From Azolla caroliniana (taxonomy: Eukaryota > Polypodiophyta), in the NCBI GenBank assembly GCA_043228905.1, contig JBHGNT010000003.1, forward strand, positions 24,552,001 to 24,616,000: DNA of 64,000 bases. Reading direction: 5' to 3'. The notes beneath the pieces are model-generated. The model was not told where the DNA came from, did not search any database, and worked only from the letters and a program-made list of their open reading frames with translations. The stretch's first letter is position 1. Each line of letters starts with the position of its first letter. The position numbers and the translations under genes are program-made. This document shows positions 13,013-25,956 of the stretch, one piece after another.

Positions 13013-13347
13013 AACATGCACACCAAGGCCAAAAGGCTCCTCCACCACCAACCATCAAGGACACAAATTACTTGGGACAAACTTATGTATCACCGTGGCC
13101 ATGTTTGTGAATCTAGTTGTTTTCATCGAGCAAACGTCATGTGGCATCCTTAAAGCAAAAAATGAACCAATTCGAGAATAAAACATGTACGCCAAGGTCA
13201 ACTACTCCTCCAACACGATCAAGGACACAAACTACTCGGACAAACTTATGCATCATGATGGCCATGTTTGGGAATCTAGTAGTTTTCATCGAGGAAGATG
13301 AGTTATGTCATGTGGCATCCCTTAAAGCAAAAATGGACCAATGTGAA
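13013..13347. repeat. Tandem duplication of a ~168-bp unit
   Basis: Units 13013-13180 and 13181-13347 are aligned end to end. They share 'tcaaggacacaaa', 'gacaaacttatg', 'ggccatgtttg', 'gttttcatcgag', 'catgtggcatcc' and 'ttaaagcaaaaa'. They differ at many positions and have small indels. No protein is recognisable. Confidence 0.75.
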
Positions 13348-13694
13348 GAAGGCAAAAGAGAAGTGAATTGATAATCGGTCTGGCATATGTTAACATACCC
13401 CTAATGGCATGCTTCATGTGCCTAATAACAACGAGATCACATTGCATCTGATGTTATTGGCTCAACTACCTGATATTTTGTACCTACAACCTTCGAGCTA
13501 CAATCAGAAAGAAGTAACATGAGTCAAGTTGAGGATACGAACACCCTTTCGTTTTGTAAATATGTAGGGTGACATCACGGGATTCCACGCTTGGGGTTGA
13601 TGACCAAATTGGAGGTTCTATGGTAGTGAAAGGCTAAAGCCAAAAGTCGAAGAATAACATACTCTTAGAGAAAAGCCACAATGTGTTTAGAGTT

Positions 13695-13885
13695 TAGACA
13701 ATACTTTTAGATAAAGTAAGTGTGAGCAAGTTTAGAGAATACTTTTAGATAAAGTAAGTGTGAGCAATTTTAGCAAGATAGTTGTATTCCATTAATAATG
13801 AAAGACAAATAGAAAAGTAGCTAGATTGTTGCATCAATGAAAGTCAAATAGAAAAGTAGTGAGATCATAGCATCAATGATTTATG
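13695..13885. repeat. Two short adjacent tandem duplications
   Basis: A ~37-bp unit containing 'ttttagataaagtaagtgtg' occurs twice (about 13700-13772). It is followed by a ~40-55-bp unit containing 'caaatagaaaagtag', also twice (about 13800-13880). They are probably replication-slippage products in non-coding DNA. Confidence 0.75.
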
Positions 13886-14472
13886 GGCTCGTCATGAAGT
13901 AGTATATGTGATATGGACTCAGGGCTAATCTAGAAAATTCTCCGAGCAATATATGACTGACTTATTTTTCTACACGGTGACGTATGAGGATTTTTTATTA
14001 GATCTAATTGTGCGCATATCACTATGTATTTAAGCTACAAGAGACATTCCTATGCCAATCATTTTCTTTTTCAAACTGTCAGATAAAACTGAGGATGCCC
14101 TTGGAAGACAATACATTATGTTGAGTATATTTTTATTACGGTCATTAGATATGTAGATCTCAAAAGACCTTCCTTACTTAAAACGAAGGAGTGATGAGGA
14201 TCTTGATTCCATTTCAACCTTTGTAAGGTGCAAATGAGCTTATCAACTGTTAGGCCTAGATGAATATATATCAACATATACATTGATTGAATCAACATAA
14301 ACGTAGAGAGAGGTTCAAAGTAAAAGTAGCAAAAATTTGGCATATATTTATGTAAATGAGCTTATTGACATTCAACCATTTACGGCAAATTCAACAAAAA
14401 CCTGGAAATCTTTATTAATGAATGTTTTCTAATCTAATATTCAAATGTATACAATATAACCACACAACAAAT

Positions 14473-14845
14473 GTATTCAAATATTCTGATGCAACTGAAA
14501 GAGCTCGGTCAAAGTTCCTACTGAAATGGGGTAGTTCTTCTATGGTGGGCATATCATCATCAAGGTCTGAATGGAACTACCAAGCACCCCGATGGTTGTT
14601 TCCCCCAATGGCTTCCATCAGTGCCTAAGTGCTATAACTATGTATAGATATGGTACAAATTACTAGGTTATAGGAGTTGTGGATACTTTTGTTGTAAATG
14701 AGGTGGGGACTATGTCCACTTTGGTGAGAAGGCCAGAGTGAGGGTTGCTGAAGTTTTGGTGGTCTATGATGTAATTGTTTGCTAACTAATGCGAAGTAGT
14801 GTTTTCTTTGGGAAAAAAGAAAAGAAAGAGAAGGTATATTTAGCC
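14473..14845 (+). mobile_element. LINE 3'-end fragment (LINE-1 family of this window)
   Basis: Closely similar to 28640-28980 over its length, including 'ctgaaatggggtagttct', 'gaatggaactaccaagcacc', 'ttgtttcccccaatg' and 'taattgtttgctaactaatg'. It ends in the same A-rich tail 'ttgggaaaaaagaaaagaaagag'. The 28-kb copy continues upstream into the C-terminus of a LINE ORF2, which identifies the fragment. It is 5'-truncated, as is typical of LINE insertions. Confidence 0.7.
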
Positions 14846-16718
14846 AACAATAATTACAAAAGCGTTTTTTTTTTTTTCGAAATAGATATGACATTAGTAC
14901 ATAAAATACTACATACATGTAATTATCCCTTTTTTTATCATGTGTAAGTCTTAGTTATTGACTCAAATAAATACTTGGTGTAAACAATACGGAAGAAAAT
15001 TTTGCAAAAAATATTTTCTAATTTGATATTGGAATAGCCACGATGACACAAAATCTTGTTGAATGTCGTTTGATATGATTGATTTGCTTTCTAAGATGGG
15101 AATTATCTCTATGAAAAGGGTTTGGTTTCATTTCAAAGTGATTTCCCTTTCTCTCTCTTCTTACCCTAGTCAAGTTATTATTGCTTAATTGTGGTAGCCA
15201 CCTTCGGCATCATATTTAGACCTAGACATAGTTGCCATCATTATGTTATTACCATTTCTTTGTGGCAGTGACCTTCGACATCATATTTGTCATCATTATT
15301 GCCTTGATCCCACATATTCGTTGTTATTGGCATCATGTGGTTATACCTTGATTCTGCTTAGTCGTTACCTTAATCGTTGTTTTGAGTCGTTTGGATAATA
15401 TTAGTTGCAAGATTGTTGCCATTTTGCATCTTATGTTCCTAGTGCTTTGGTCTGTGAAGCCTTGCAACTATTGATTCGTAATAGTACTTTGAAAAAAAGA
15501 AACAACATATGCATTCATATTACGACATCAAGCGTGAGTGATAAGTAGCAACACATGCATACACTTTCATAGCATATAATGCACCTCCTTTACAAGTCAA
15601 GGAGGAGAAAGGAAAAAACATATTTAGTAAAGCTTTAATATTGACGAGATTAATACTTCCATATGATATTCCATTGAGATGATGTCAATGAAGCACAAAT
15701 GTATGTGAGGAAGGTAACGAAAATCATCAAAACAATTGAAGAAAACTTAGAACATGATTGGGCTTTCTTGTGTATGTATGAGGGAATATGAGTTTGCTGA
15801 ATTCATCAAAGTGTTGCCAAATGATGCAAAATGCAATACAAGTCACAACCAAGCAAATTAGCAAAGGTGAAGGGGACCTCAAGTCCCTAGTGCTAATTAG
15901 TAGTTATGAACTTGACTGACACAAAAAATAAAACTTTGGAAGAGGAAGAGGTAAAGGGCTTGAGAATCTTGTGGAAACTACCATAATGGTACTAAAGGAC
16001 ATGAGTGTAATCAAAGTACAAGACTCCAACCATCCGCAAGTGTAAATGACGAGATCTTCGGCGGGAGGGAAGCCCCAAAAGAAGTTAAGAGGGCCTATAC
16101 CACCTGCCTACCCTCTAAAGGCGGACATAATTGAATGGATTGGTGGAGACAAGGAGAACCTTGAGGCATCAAAGTTGTTTACGAACTAAGTGATAACAAA
16201 AATGAAGAATTAGAAGACGAAGAGCATGAGACTATGTTTATAAAGTGATAAATGTGGTTTAGGGTTTAGCACAACAAAGCCCACTCACGAAGGAATGATA
16301 GAGAGATAAGGAAGCGAAGGCAAGTTATTACAAGTAACACAACTGTAATGCTTTAATTAGGTTCAACTTTTTCTTGGGCATATAAAGGTTTAGATCACAA
16401 TAGAGAAGAACCATCAACACCATGCTTTATTTTCCACCGAACATATTTAATACTTTAACTTAATATCATTTAACTAACATTCAAAATTTTGTGATTTTTA
16501 ACAAATTTTTCAATATTGCCATTAATTGGCCAACTTACGATTCACTACGTTTGGGATGGTTACACTAACTCTAACATTATGTCAAATATTGTTGTCGCGC
16601 AAATGCACGTGTGTGTCTACCCGAGTGGGACCGGGGAGGATCTTAACCCGGTAGAGTGTGATGTCATGTGTGAAGACTTAAAACCTCTTCGTGGTCTATC
16701 TCCTATAAATTCCCATTT
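14846..16718. other. Intergenic, no gene recognised
   Basis: AT-rich sequence. A weak repeat of 'cttcg(g/a)catcatattt' occurs near 15203 and 15278. No frame resembles a known protein. The last five bases (16719-16723, just outside this span) are the target duplication of Copia-A1. Confidence 0.5.
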
Positions 16719-16723
16719 ATGTG

Positions 16724-17029
16724 TGTTGAGAGTCGAACTCAACTTCCCATAGTAGTAGGTTTCACACTAACTCATGGACATACCATGCTAGTTTTGTAAA
16801 TAGTAGAAAGGGCACTTACCCTGGCTTAGTTGGTATTTAAACCAACCCCTTGTAACTTAGTTACTATTGGAAGTATTTTGGTTGATGTATTATACAGTCT
16901 TTTATCTCTGTCTTAAGCTCTGTCTCTCTCTGTCTCTCTCTATTTTGCCTTACGTGCATACACACACACACACACACACATAGTCCTTCTGCTACATCTC
17001 AGCCACTCTTGCTCCTCATTTTATTAACA
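16724..17029 (+). repeat. Copia-A1 5' LTR
   Basis: 306 bp, beginning TGTTGAGAGTCGAACTC and ending TTAACA, immediately followed by the tRNA-iMet-type primer site. It contains CT and CA microsatellite. Its first 25 bases resemble the LTR start of Copia-A2, so the two are related families. Confidence 0.92.
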
Positions 17030-17133
17030 TGGTATCAAAGCAAGTGGTTGCTTAATCGAATCTATTCAACTGTGTTGTGGTACACACCGACGATCAACAG
17101 AATCGGCTCATCAACAGAGAAGAAATCAACATA

Positions 17134-18170
17134 ATGAACACTCAGATGGGAAGCGCTCTTCCTACTAACAAGCTTGAAAGAACGAACTTTGCATCTTAGG
17201 AATACAAGATACATTAATACCTTGTCGGACAAGGTTACTGGAGCTACATGAAGGAGCTCACGAAACTCAACCCAACCCAACACACGCCGATTATCCCGCT
17301 TGGGAGCAGGCCGCAAGCCGTGTGTTGTATTGCCTTGCATCATGCGTTCATGATCATATGCTTGGCTATATTCGAGATTCGAAAACACCGAAAGAAGCTT
17401 GGGGAAACCTCAACAAGATTTTTGCGCCCAACACGGTTGCACGAAAGCTGCAACTTTGATAGGAACTAAACAACATGCAACAGAGGGACATGTCGATCAC
17501 AGGCTATACCTTAAAGATCAAAGAGTTGTGTGATGACCTCGGTTCGATTAATGTCGTAATCGACGATGAAGAGATGGTGCAAATATGCCTCGGCGGCTTA
17601 GCACCCCGATTTGGCTCGATTAGATCGGCCATCCTTGCAAGGGAGAACCCTCCTTCATTTTTCAATCTCCAATAAATATTGTTGGTTGAGGAAAATCATG
17701 TCCGACAAAGGAGCAACACACCAGAGGGTCATATGCTCTACTCCCAATCAGATAATAGAAGAAATTTTGGTCGTGGAAATAGAGGTCGATTCGAACAAGG
17801 CCATAATGGTCGGCAGACTCACGAGGTAACTCCCACCAATGGCAAGCGGACAAGAACGGTCCTAGAGAGTTCGACAGAAGGGGGAGTCATCACGCTGGAC
17901 CAAGCAATTGTAATACCCCGATCAAATGCGGGTACTGTGGAAAACACGACCACTATGAAGAGGAGTGCCAGAAAAAGGTACGAGACTCGGCTTCAACTAG
18001 CCGACAGCTCACGAACTACACATCGAATTCCGACTACGACTATCGTAGCGGAATGTTTACAAATTACGCCAAGAATTTCGACTACGGCGACGTGGCGGAA
18101 TGTTCGTAATGAGGCACAAAGCACACTCAATGTCAGCACAGGCCTCAACTAGCACCTCCGCCTCAAATAA
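17134..18170 (+). pseudogene. Copia-A1 gag remnant
   Basis: Starts at an ATG 105 bp after the LTR. The segment 17475-17675 reads as the UBN2-type Gag domain of plant Copia elements (LKIKELCDDLGSI...). A zinc knuckle of the form C-x2-C-x4-H-x4-C lies at 17927-17968 (CGYC...H...C). Stops and frame changes occur near 17160, 17470 and 17675, so no full Gag is made. In a living element Gag forms the virus-like particle and packages RNA. Confidence 0.85.
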
Positions 18171-21100
18171 CGTATGGTTTGTTGACTCAGGAGCATCCAA
18201 CCACATGACGTCTCATGAAGATTGGTTTCGGGAATTACGAAAACCTGAACGACCCGGATATGTCGAGACAGGAGATGACACGACTCATTGAATACAACAT
18301 ATCGGGAACGTCCCATTCAGAAACAATGGCAAACAAACCTATCTCAAGAACGTACTACATGTCCCTACCATCACGAAAAACCTAGTTTCGGTCGGCCAAA
18401 TTGTCGAACAAGGAATGCACGTACGATTCAACAATGACGGGTGCTTCATCGAAAGGGGCGGACAAGTCGTAGCCCACAGTCGACGAGAAGGCAGTATGTT
18501 TATCCTCGAATTGAACGAGGTAAAGTTAGCCATGTTCACAAAGGGCCTTAAAGTCGAAACCAACATAAATATGTGGCACAAGAGAATCGGTCACATCAAT
18601 CTCCAAAAACTCTAGAACATGCAATCGAAAGGAGTCATAATCGGACTCCTTAATTTTATGGCAAAGGAGGTTATGGGCATATGTGAAGCATGCCAGTTCG
18701 AAAAGCAATGCCGACATCCATTCTCGAAAGAGCGAAATGTGAGCAAAGGGATCCTGGATGTCGTACATTCTAATGTATGGGAACCGGCCTAGACAAGCAC
18801 ACTCGGCGGATGCCAATATTATGTCACGTTCATCAACGACTTCTCTAGGCACATCTGGATCTACCTGATGAGATAGAAGAGCGAAGTGTTCGAACACTTC
18901 CAGAGGTTCAAGGTCGAAGTCGAAAAAACTACAAGTCGGTACGTACGTTGCCTTCGATAAGATGGAGGCAAAGAATACTTTTCAAATGAGTTTACGGCAT
19001 ATCTCCGAAAGGAAGGAATCCGACAAGAATTCTCATGTCATCACACACCTCAGCAGAACGGTGTAGCCGAGCGTAAAAACCGACACATAGTAGAAGTCAC
19101 TTGGGCTATGATGAATGAGAAGAACCTGTTGAAATCGTACTGGGCAGAAGCGGCGAACACGGTTGTATACCTCATGAATAGGTGCACAACCTTAGGAGTA
19201 CACGACGTAACTCCTCATGAGAAGTTCTCTGGAAAGAAGCCGGACTTATCACATGTCCGCATTTTCGGCGCAATCGCTTACGTACATATTCCTGACGATA
19301 CGCGACAAAAGCTCGACCCGAAGTCGGAGAAATGTATCCTAGTAGGATAGTCACTCGAACAGAAGGGATATAAATGCTACAACCCATCTATCCGAAAAGC
19401 TCGCGTAAGTGGAGATGTCGTTTTCGCCGAGTCCGCATCCTAGTACGCACCAAAAAGAACTTCGACTCTGACTCCGCTCGACCCGGAATCCACCGAAATG
19501 GAGATAGAAGCTGAAGATCAGCTCACGCGCATGTTTAAAGAAAGCCTGATTACGACACGGCTTAGTGAACCACGGGAGCCCCCGAGTGACCAAAGCACAT
19601 TTCAACCGAGTCCGAAACTCGACAAAGGGAAGGCGAAGATGTCCGAATATGAAGATCCAATCGACAACGTGTCAAACTCACTCCCTTGACAGTCAGTTCA
19701 AAGACCTGGACATCCCAATCATCTGGATAGATGGAGTGAAGAAAGCCTTAGTATCCGCAAACAAGAAGCTCCGTTGATCGACCCGTGAAAAGAACCCCGT
19801 AAGCCGTTTCGGCTACAACGATTATGTGGCGTACCATTACGCCTTCATGATGAAGGTAGCGTCAGTACGGGAGCTGGAGACGCTTTCTGAAGCCGTAAAG
19901 GATCCGCGATGGGTCGATGGGACGAATGAGGAAATGGAAGCATTATGCAAAAACGAGACATGGGATCTTGTCTGTCACACGCCGCACAAGAAAGCGATTG
20001 GTTGTCGACGGATTTACAAAGTGAAACACAATGCTGACGGCTCCGTAAATTGCTTCAAAGCATGGCTCGTTGCGAAAGGATACACACAAACGCACGACGT
20101 AGACTACGAAGAGACCTTTGCCCCGATGGCAAAGATGACCACCGTGCGGACTGTAATTTCTCTTGCAGCCGCAAAAGGGTGGCACCTCCACCAGATGGAC
20201 GTGAAAAACGCCTTCCTCCAAGGAGAATTAGAAGAGGAAGTATATATGATTCAACCACCCAGATTTGAATTGCGTAGTCATCCGCACGTCGTATGTCGGC
20301 TCAAGAAGCCACTATACGGCCTCAAACAAGCACTCGAAGATCACACAATATCTTCATAAGATCGGATTAACAAAGTCAAATCACTTCTCTCCGGCAGATT
20401 CGAAATGAAAGACCTGCACGAGCTCCATTACTTCCTAGGCATTGAAGTAATTCGAACACCAGTTGGAATAATGATCTCTCAACGGCACTACGTTCTCAAC
20501 TTGCTCTACAAGTTCGGAATGACCGAATGCAAACCTGTGTCCACTCGATCATAATCTCAAGTTTGATGTTGATTCCGGCACAACCGTGTGCAAGTCAACT
20601 CAATATCGTCAACTAATCGGCAGCTTAATCTATCTCACCATTACGCGACCCGATCTCAGTTACTCGGTTGGCCTACTTAGCCAATTCATGCAGAATCCGT
20701 GAAACCTTCATCTCGATTGCACTAAGAGGATACTCCGGTATGTCAGTATTACGATGGATTACGACATTATGTATAAGTCAAATACGACCATTCGACTCGA
20801 AGGATACACAGACGCGAACTGGACAGGTTACAAAATGGATAGACGATCCACATCCGGATTCGTCTTCTCCCTCGACAACAGAGCGATCTCCTGGAGTAGT
20901 AAGAAACAGCTGACAGTTGCACTGTCGAGTACGGAAGCCGAATATAGGGGCGCGACAGTCGCCGCATGCGAAGCCGTATGGCTCAAGCGCATACTAAAGG
21001 ATCTGGGCGTTCCCATTACGGATCCAATTCGCCTCTTTTGCGACAACATGAGCAACATCTACCTCGCTTGGAACCCTGTCTTCCACGGGCGGACTAAACA

Positions 21101-21316
21101 CATCGAAGTGCACTATCACTTCATCAGCGAGCGAGTACAGGCCGGAGAAATCGATCTACAACATATCAATATGCACCTCCAGATTGCTTATATTTTTACG
21201 AAGGCCTTAGGAGTCGACAAGCTCGGGCAATTTGCATCGGACCTTGGCCTCACGACATCCACATTGTCGAGCTTGAGGGAGAGTACTACAGGCGACACGC
21301 GCACTATACGCAATTG
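18171..21316 (+). pseudogene. Copia-A1 pol remnant (protease, integrase, RT, RNase H)
   Basis: In order: aspartic protease motif WFVDSGAS (about 18170-18200); GAG-pre-integrase WHKRIGH (about 18575); integrase core and C-terminal part (about 18780-19350, e.g. YWAEA, ARIFGA-like); RT N-terminal half 19826-20340 (KAWLVAKGYTQ, DVKNAFL); RNase H 20754-21250 (GYTDANW, SSTEAEY). RT breaks after YGLKQA and resumes at FEMKDL, so the stretch that normally contains the YVDD catalytic motif is missing. There are multiple stops and shifts. Confidence 0.88.
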
Positions 21317-21473
21317 ATCGAGTACGCAACACGCAGTTAATCGAACCGAGCACAAAGCCGAAAAGCCGAAAAGCCGAACAATCTAGTTCGAGGATTACGA
21401 ACGTCGAAAGCCAGATTCCGAAGACCGAACCGAAACAACTTTTCGACGGATGGAAGTTGTGTTCGAAGGGGCG

Positions 21474-21770
21474 CGTTGATAGTCGAACTCAACTTCCCAT
21501 AGTAATAGGTTTCACACTAGCTCATGGACATACCAGGCTAGTTTGTAAATAGTAGAAAGGGCACTTACCCTAGCTTAGTTGGTATTTAAACCAACCCCTT
21601 GTAACTTAGTTACTGTTGGAAGTATTTTGGTTAATGTAATATATAGTCTTTTATCTCTATCTTAAGCTCTCTCTCTCTCTCTTTCTCTCTGTTTTGCCTT
21701 ACATACACACACACACACACACAGTCCTTCAGTTGTATCTCAACCACTCTTGCTCCTCATTTTATTAACA
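21474..21770 (+). repeat. Copia-A1 3' LTR
   Basis: 297 bp, alignable along its length with 16724-17029, ending TTATTAACA. The first base is C where the 5' LTR has T, so one terminal dinucleotide is mutated (CG instead of TG). It is followed by ATGTG, the target duplication. Confidence 0.92.
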
Positions 21771-21956
21771 ATGTGAAATGGTGCTTGCTAGAATTTGAGG
21801 CTATTCAAATTTCAAACTTGGGGCTCGTTGGAGCCAGAGGCTCGTTTATAGTGGAGGCTTGTTGGAGAAGGAGGTTCCTTGGAATAAAAGGCTACCTAGA
21901 ATCATAGACAACTTTGAATTGGAGTCTCCTTAGAATTGGAAGCTCACATTTATGAT

Positions 21957-22420
21957 GCATTAATAGATTATGAAGTAACTATGTGTTTTTTGCAATGACA
22001 ATGTATCACAAATTGGGAAAGATGTGGAGGCTCACATTTCACACATTATAATGCACACGTAATTACAAAACTATATTATTTTCTAGGATCGGAAATGACA
22101 CTTATATGTTAGATTATGTAGATCCCTTTGTCCCCTCTCTACATCATTGCCTCAATATGACTTAGCTCACATTCTTTTCAATGTGTGGTGGGGTACTAGG
22201 GCATAATTGAGGAGTCTCATCAACCATGCATATTTTCCCTTGAACCACAAATACCAAGCATCATGTTTTGTTATAATGTACTGCATTTAACTACATTAGA
22301 GTTTGCTTTTCCACACATGGTCAATGTGCTCCACTCTTGAAGCAATTCATCCGATCATATTCTAATAGTTTTATGTTAAAGCCTTGAAAATTTTCACTTG
22401 ATTTGATGATTGTCTTTTAT
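21957..22420 (+). mobile_element. Degenerate LINE-2 3' fragment
   Basis: Resembles the 3' third of the LINE at 53440-55235. It shares blocks such as 'caatgtatca', 'cacattata', 'gacttagctc' and 'aagcattcatgtt/gagtatcacacttt' in the same order. No open frame remains. The match is patchy, so the boundaries are approximate. Confidence 0.5.
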
Positions 22421-22809
22421 GGTTTTTAAGAAACTTGGGGATCTTTATGTTGTGGAAATTTTTCTTTTACCGTTATTCACTTTCGCTTGATTTTTAGTAT
22501 TTGAGCACAAGATTACAGATATCCATTCTAACGTGCTCTTAGCTTGGCAAAATGATGGCATACTTTTGCCAAACCCACACCCTCACATTGATAAAAATGA
22601 AAACAGATATTGTTTTTCCGTGGTTATTATAAAAACACTCAAGAGCATTATGGAGCTCAAACTTTATATGTTTTATAATCTTAGATTAAAATTTCTTCCA
22701 TGCCACGTTAGTGTTAATGAGACATACTTCTTAATATTAAGATTGAATGATATTATGTGAGGAACTTCGGAAACTTTGATTTGATACTAAATTCTTAATT
22801 ATTTGTAGC

Positions 22810-24600
22810 TAATTTGTTAGAAAGAGAGAAATTTGCTAATATTCAGATGCAAATTGGATATGTTACACAAAAGTGGATGGGTTTATTTACTCCATCGGAT
22901 GTTTTAATTGGAGTTAAAGCCTATATTGGGGAACAAGAGTGCATGATTTTTTATGTACAAGATGATGGTAGGTTAATCTTTAGACTTAAGGAAAATAATT
23001 CGTCTAGGTTTTGTTTGCATAAAGAATTGAGGGTGATTGCAAATGATGGATCAAATTGGGTCTTAGACTCAGATCCTCAAAAGGTGAAATTTTTTGGAGG
23101 ATTTGGACTATGGAAAGGAGACCAATATCTAGATTAACTTGGGATCCTGGAGAACTGTATTGGAAGGTGTGGGTGCAAGATCACATAAAATATCTGCCTT
23201 TCTTTCAATATTTTGTGAAGATTGGTAAGAAAATATTAGGTGCTAGATCATGGAAAGAACCAACTACAAATGTTTTTTGGAGACGAAATGAACTTTCTCC
23301 ACAACATCTCAAACTATTTTGGAAATGGCTATGGAGTATAAAAATGAGTATGAAAAATGTTTGTTTCTGATTGTTGTTGGTTCATAAAGTTATACCTTAA
23401 TGGGTGGCAAAAAGGAAATGTAGACAAGATGTGCCCTTTCTGTATGGATTTAATATAGATTGCTAAACATTTGTTTGTGGAGTTTTGGTTTTGCTATGGA
23501 CATATGGAAACGAATCATAAAATTATTAACTCCAATATGGGCGGTGCTACATGATAAACCTATGGTATATGAACATGAGGAGGTTGCAAATGCTATTGTG
23601 ATGAGATATGGTTTGATGGAACATTTTTGGATCCCTTTGAATCCACAAATACAAATTGATAAACCTCAAATATGGCAATTGGTAAGTAGTATTACAATTT
23701 GGTATATTTGGAAGGCTCGATGTTTGAAGGTATTTCAAAATGTGACTGAAAGACATGCCCAAATAAATTCGGGAATTTGGATAGAGATTGTGCATAATCT
23801 CGTAGGGTTGTTGGATAGTATAAAAGGTAATACGCACCAAGCGGAGCTTAAGCTTTGGACTTTCATGTCATCTAGGACATAGGGATCGGCAACGGCTCGG
23901 CTCAAGCCTAAACCGGTTTTTAACGGCTTAGTGGCTCGGCTTAGGCTTGAGCTTGGCTAAACGGTTTGAGCTCAGTTCGGCTTGGCTCGAGCATGTATAC
24001 TACATAATGGATTGATTTGTGGGAGGAAGAGAGAGAGGTTCATAGAGACAAAGCCGAGTGAAGAAAGCTCATATTAAGATGGCTATGGTGGCAAGGCCTA
24101 GGGCAAGCCATGTCCATGTGCTAGCAAGAAAGGTGTCTTGTAGAATCAGGGAAATTGGCATGCATGTCTCCATAGCCATCATATATTTGTATCTGAGATG
24201 GTGATGGTGGTAGTGGTGTTGATGATGATATTAGAAGTTGAGGGGAAGAAAAATAATGGTGAGCTTCCCAAACCGGTTTAGGGATCAATTTGGTTGAGGT
24301 TTGAGAACCCTAAAACGGTTTAGGCTTAACCGGTTTGGCTTGGATAAGGTCAAAGTGGTTAAGCCTAAACCGAACCGTTGTCGATCCCTACTGGGATGTA
24401 GGTGTATTTTATAGACAGCTTTATGATAAGGTGGAGTTGTTTTACTCATCACCAAAGTATTTATTTAAGATGATGGTTAGAATTTAGAAAAATACAGAGG
24501 ATTTGTGGTATAGCTTGTATGGATAGCCTTATATCGTTTTCTAATACTAATGTAGTATCTTTTTTTTGGAAGAAAGGAAGAAAGAAAGAGACAAATTTGA
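22810..24600 (+). mobile_element. LINE-1 ORF2 C-terminal fragment, interrupted by a hAT MITE
   Basis: Conceptual frames at 22814-23137, 23056-23370 and 23460-23882 give the end of a plant LINE ORF2: a zf-RVT-like region (LFWKWLWSIKMS, then a cysteine-poor remnant) and the conserved 'WYIWKARCLKVFQN' block. The same arrangement is seen on the minus strand at 56.2-57.0 kb. Frameshifts separate the pieces. After the MITE (23880-24390) the LINE 3' end resumes and finishes in the family's A-rich tail (ggaagaaaggaagaaagaaa, about 24568-24590). Confidence 0.7.
23880..24390. mobile_element. hAT-like MITE (TIR TAGGGATCGRCAACGG)
   Basis: Left end TAGGGATCGGCAACGG and right end, read inverted, TAGGGATCGACAACGG. 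The interior is rich in 'aagcctaaaccggttt' and its complement, and there is no transposase frame. The flanking 8 bp (CTAGGACA and CTGGGATG) match at 5 of 8 positions, consistent with an old hAT 8-bp duplication. Same family as 45354-45977. Confidence 0.78.
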
Positions 24601-25503
24601 ACATAATGTAATATATTGTAGTTAGTTTTGTGTAATGTATCATTATTAATTAAATTGATCATCTTACGAGTTTGAACCATAGAGTATCCGTTGTTTGTTT
24701 TTGAAGAATGTGAAAATTTATAACTTGACAACACTTTGGACAAATATCATTTAGTTGCATAGAGAGAGAAAATAACAAGTCAGCGAAGCTAACAAAATCA
24801 AAACATTTGATGCAAAACTCAAATAGCTCAACGCATGAGTAGCGATATCGACAATCCTATAAACTTATTCCAAAGGTTGGTATTTGAAATTCAATTCCAT
24901 TTATTATGTGCATAGATATATGCATACATCCAGCTTTCCAAACTGAAATTATAGGTTGCATAACGAATACATTCAAAAGTCATTAATATAGTAATGCAGA
25001 ACCATTGTCGAGTAGTTTAACTTGAAAATTATGCTTACATGTATTCTTTAGGAAATTCTGCAAAATAAGTAGAACAACCACATTAGAAAATGCCATATGA
25101 AATATAAAATTCATGAATCTACTTGCTATTTGTATACATATACAGACTTTTATATGTAAAACCTAGATGTTATGTGTAGAAATCTATATATAGCTAACAT
25201 AATTTGCCATCCGATATAAAAGGGACTAAGTGTTATCTATGTAGAATTATCTCTATACTGCAATAGTAGTACAAATGGTAGAATCTCACCGTGTTGTTTT
25301 GGGTCATAAAGTCAATATTTGAACATGTGAAGTTTTATACACTAGGGTAGGAACCTAGGGGAGATAGGCTTACATCAACCAAAGCAACAAATATTGTGTA
25401 TCATTTGTAACCTCGAGGATATAAAGGTGTATGAAGCAAAATTATTGTGTGGTTGCTATCAAAGTTCTATGTATAATATTTGAATATATAGCTACAATTC
25501 TAT
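24601..25503. other. Intergenic, downstream of the nsLTP gene
   Basis: AT-rich with no recognised coding frame. It contains the presumed 3' flank of the minus-strand lipid transfer protein gene. Confidence 0.5.
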
Positions 25504-25917
25504 TCAAAAACTCATTTTGTTATCCATTGAGAGAGAGTGAGAGAGATACAAGTTGCAATTAATGTCCGCGCTTATGGTGTAGCCAAGTGAGACACCACAT
25601 TCAGAAGGGAGGGTTGCAAGTTTGGAGATGTATTGTGAGGAGATTGAGGATATCTCATTCTTGAGGCAATCGCATGCTGCAATGTGGTTTGCACGAGGGT
25701 TTTGCGTTTGTTGTTGAAAGCTTTTGACGCCAGAGCAACAAGAGGCGGAGGGTGATGTTTCAGATCCAATGACATAGGCCACACAAGGTGCCAATGATAA
25801 AACAAGTGAATTACAATCTATTGCTGCCATCGCCACCTCAATCTTCACAGACACACTTATGACCAATACTAACACCACAAAAAGATGGATCGATGCCCCT
25901 TTCGTCATTTTAATCAC
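25504..25917 (-). CDS. Type-1 non-specific lipid transfer protein (nsLTP), secreted
   Basis: A 137-residue frame with an N-terminal hydrophobic signal peptide (about 1-30, ending VAMA) and the eight-cysteine motif in type-1 spacing: C-x9-C-x14-CC-x20-CxC-x22-C-x13-C. Such proteins bind fatty acids and lipids in a tunnel fold in the cell wall or apoplast and serve in cuticle formation, signalling or defence. The start could be the first or the second in-frame ATG (M1 or M4); the second gives a more usual leader. After the last cysteine the frame runs 17 further residues. Many nsLTP1 genes have an intron just there, and 'CTTGTATCT' could be a donor, so the true C-terminus may differ. It stands alone, with no related copy in the window. 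Confidence 0.88.
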   Translation of the reverse strand: MIKMTKGASIHLFVVLVLVISVSVKIEVAMAAIDCNSLVLSLAPCVAYVIGSETSPSASCCSGVKSFQQQTQNPRANHIAACDCLKNEISSISSQYISKLATLPSECGVSLGYTISADINCNLYLSHSLSMDNKMSF

Positions 25918-25956
25918 ACTATTATCTCCTACTCCTTCTCTTTCTTCTATATATCT

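Larger units (their letters stand above)
16719..21775 (+). mobile_element. Copia-A1: LTR retrotransposon (Ty1/Copia), coding-dead
   Basis: Bounded by an exact 5-bp target duplication, ATGTG (16719-16723 and 21771-21775). Components are the 5' LTR 16724-17029, a primer site directly after it (TGGTATCAAAGC, the usual complement of initiator tRNA-Met), gag, protease, integrase, reverse transcriptase and RNase H in Copia order, a purine tract (GAAGGGG) and the 3' LTR 21474-21770. The LTRs are visibly diverged and the coding region is full of stops and frameshifts. The RT lacks its catalytic segment. It is an old inactive copy. Confidence 0.95.
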
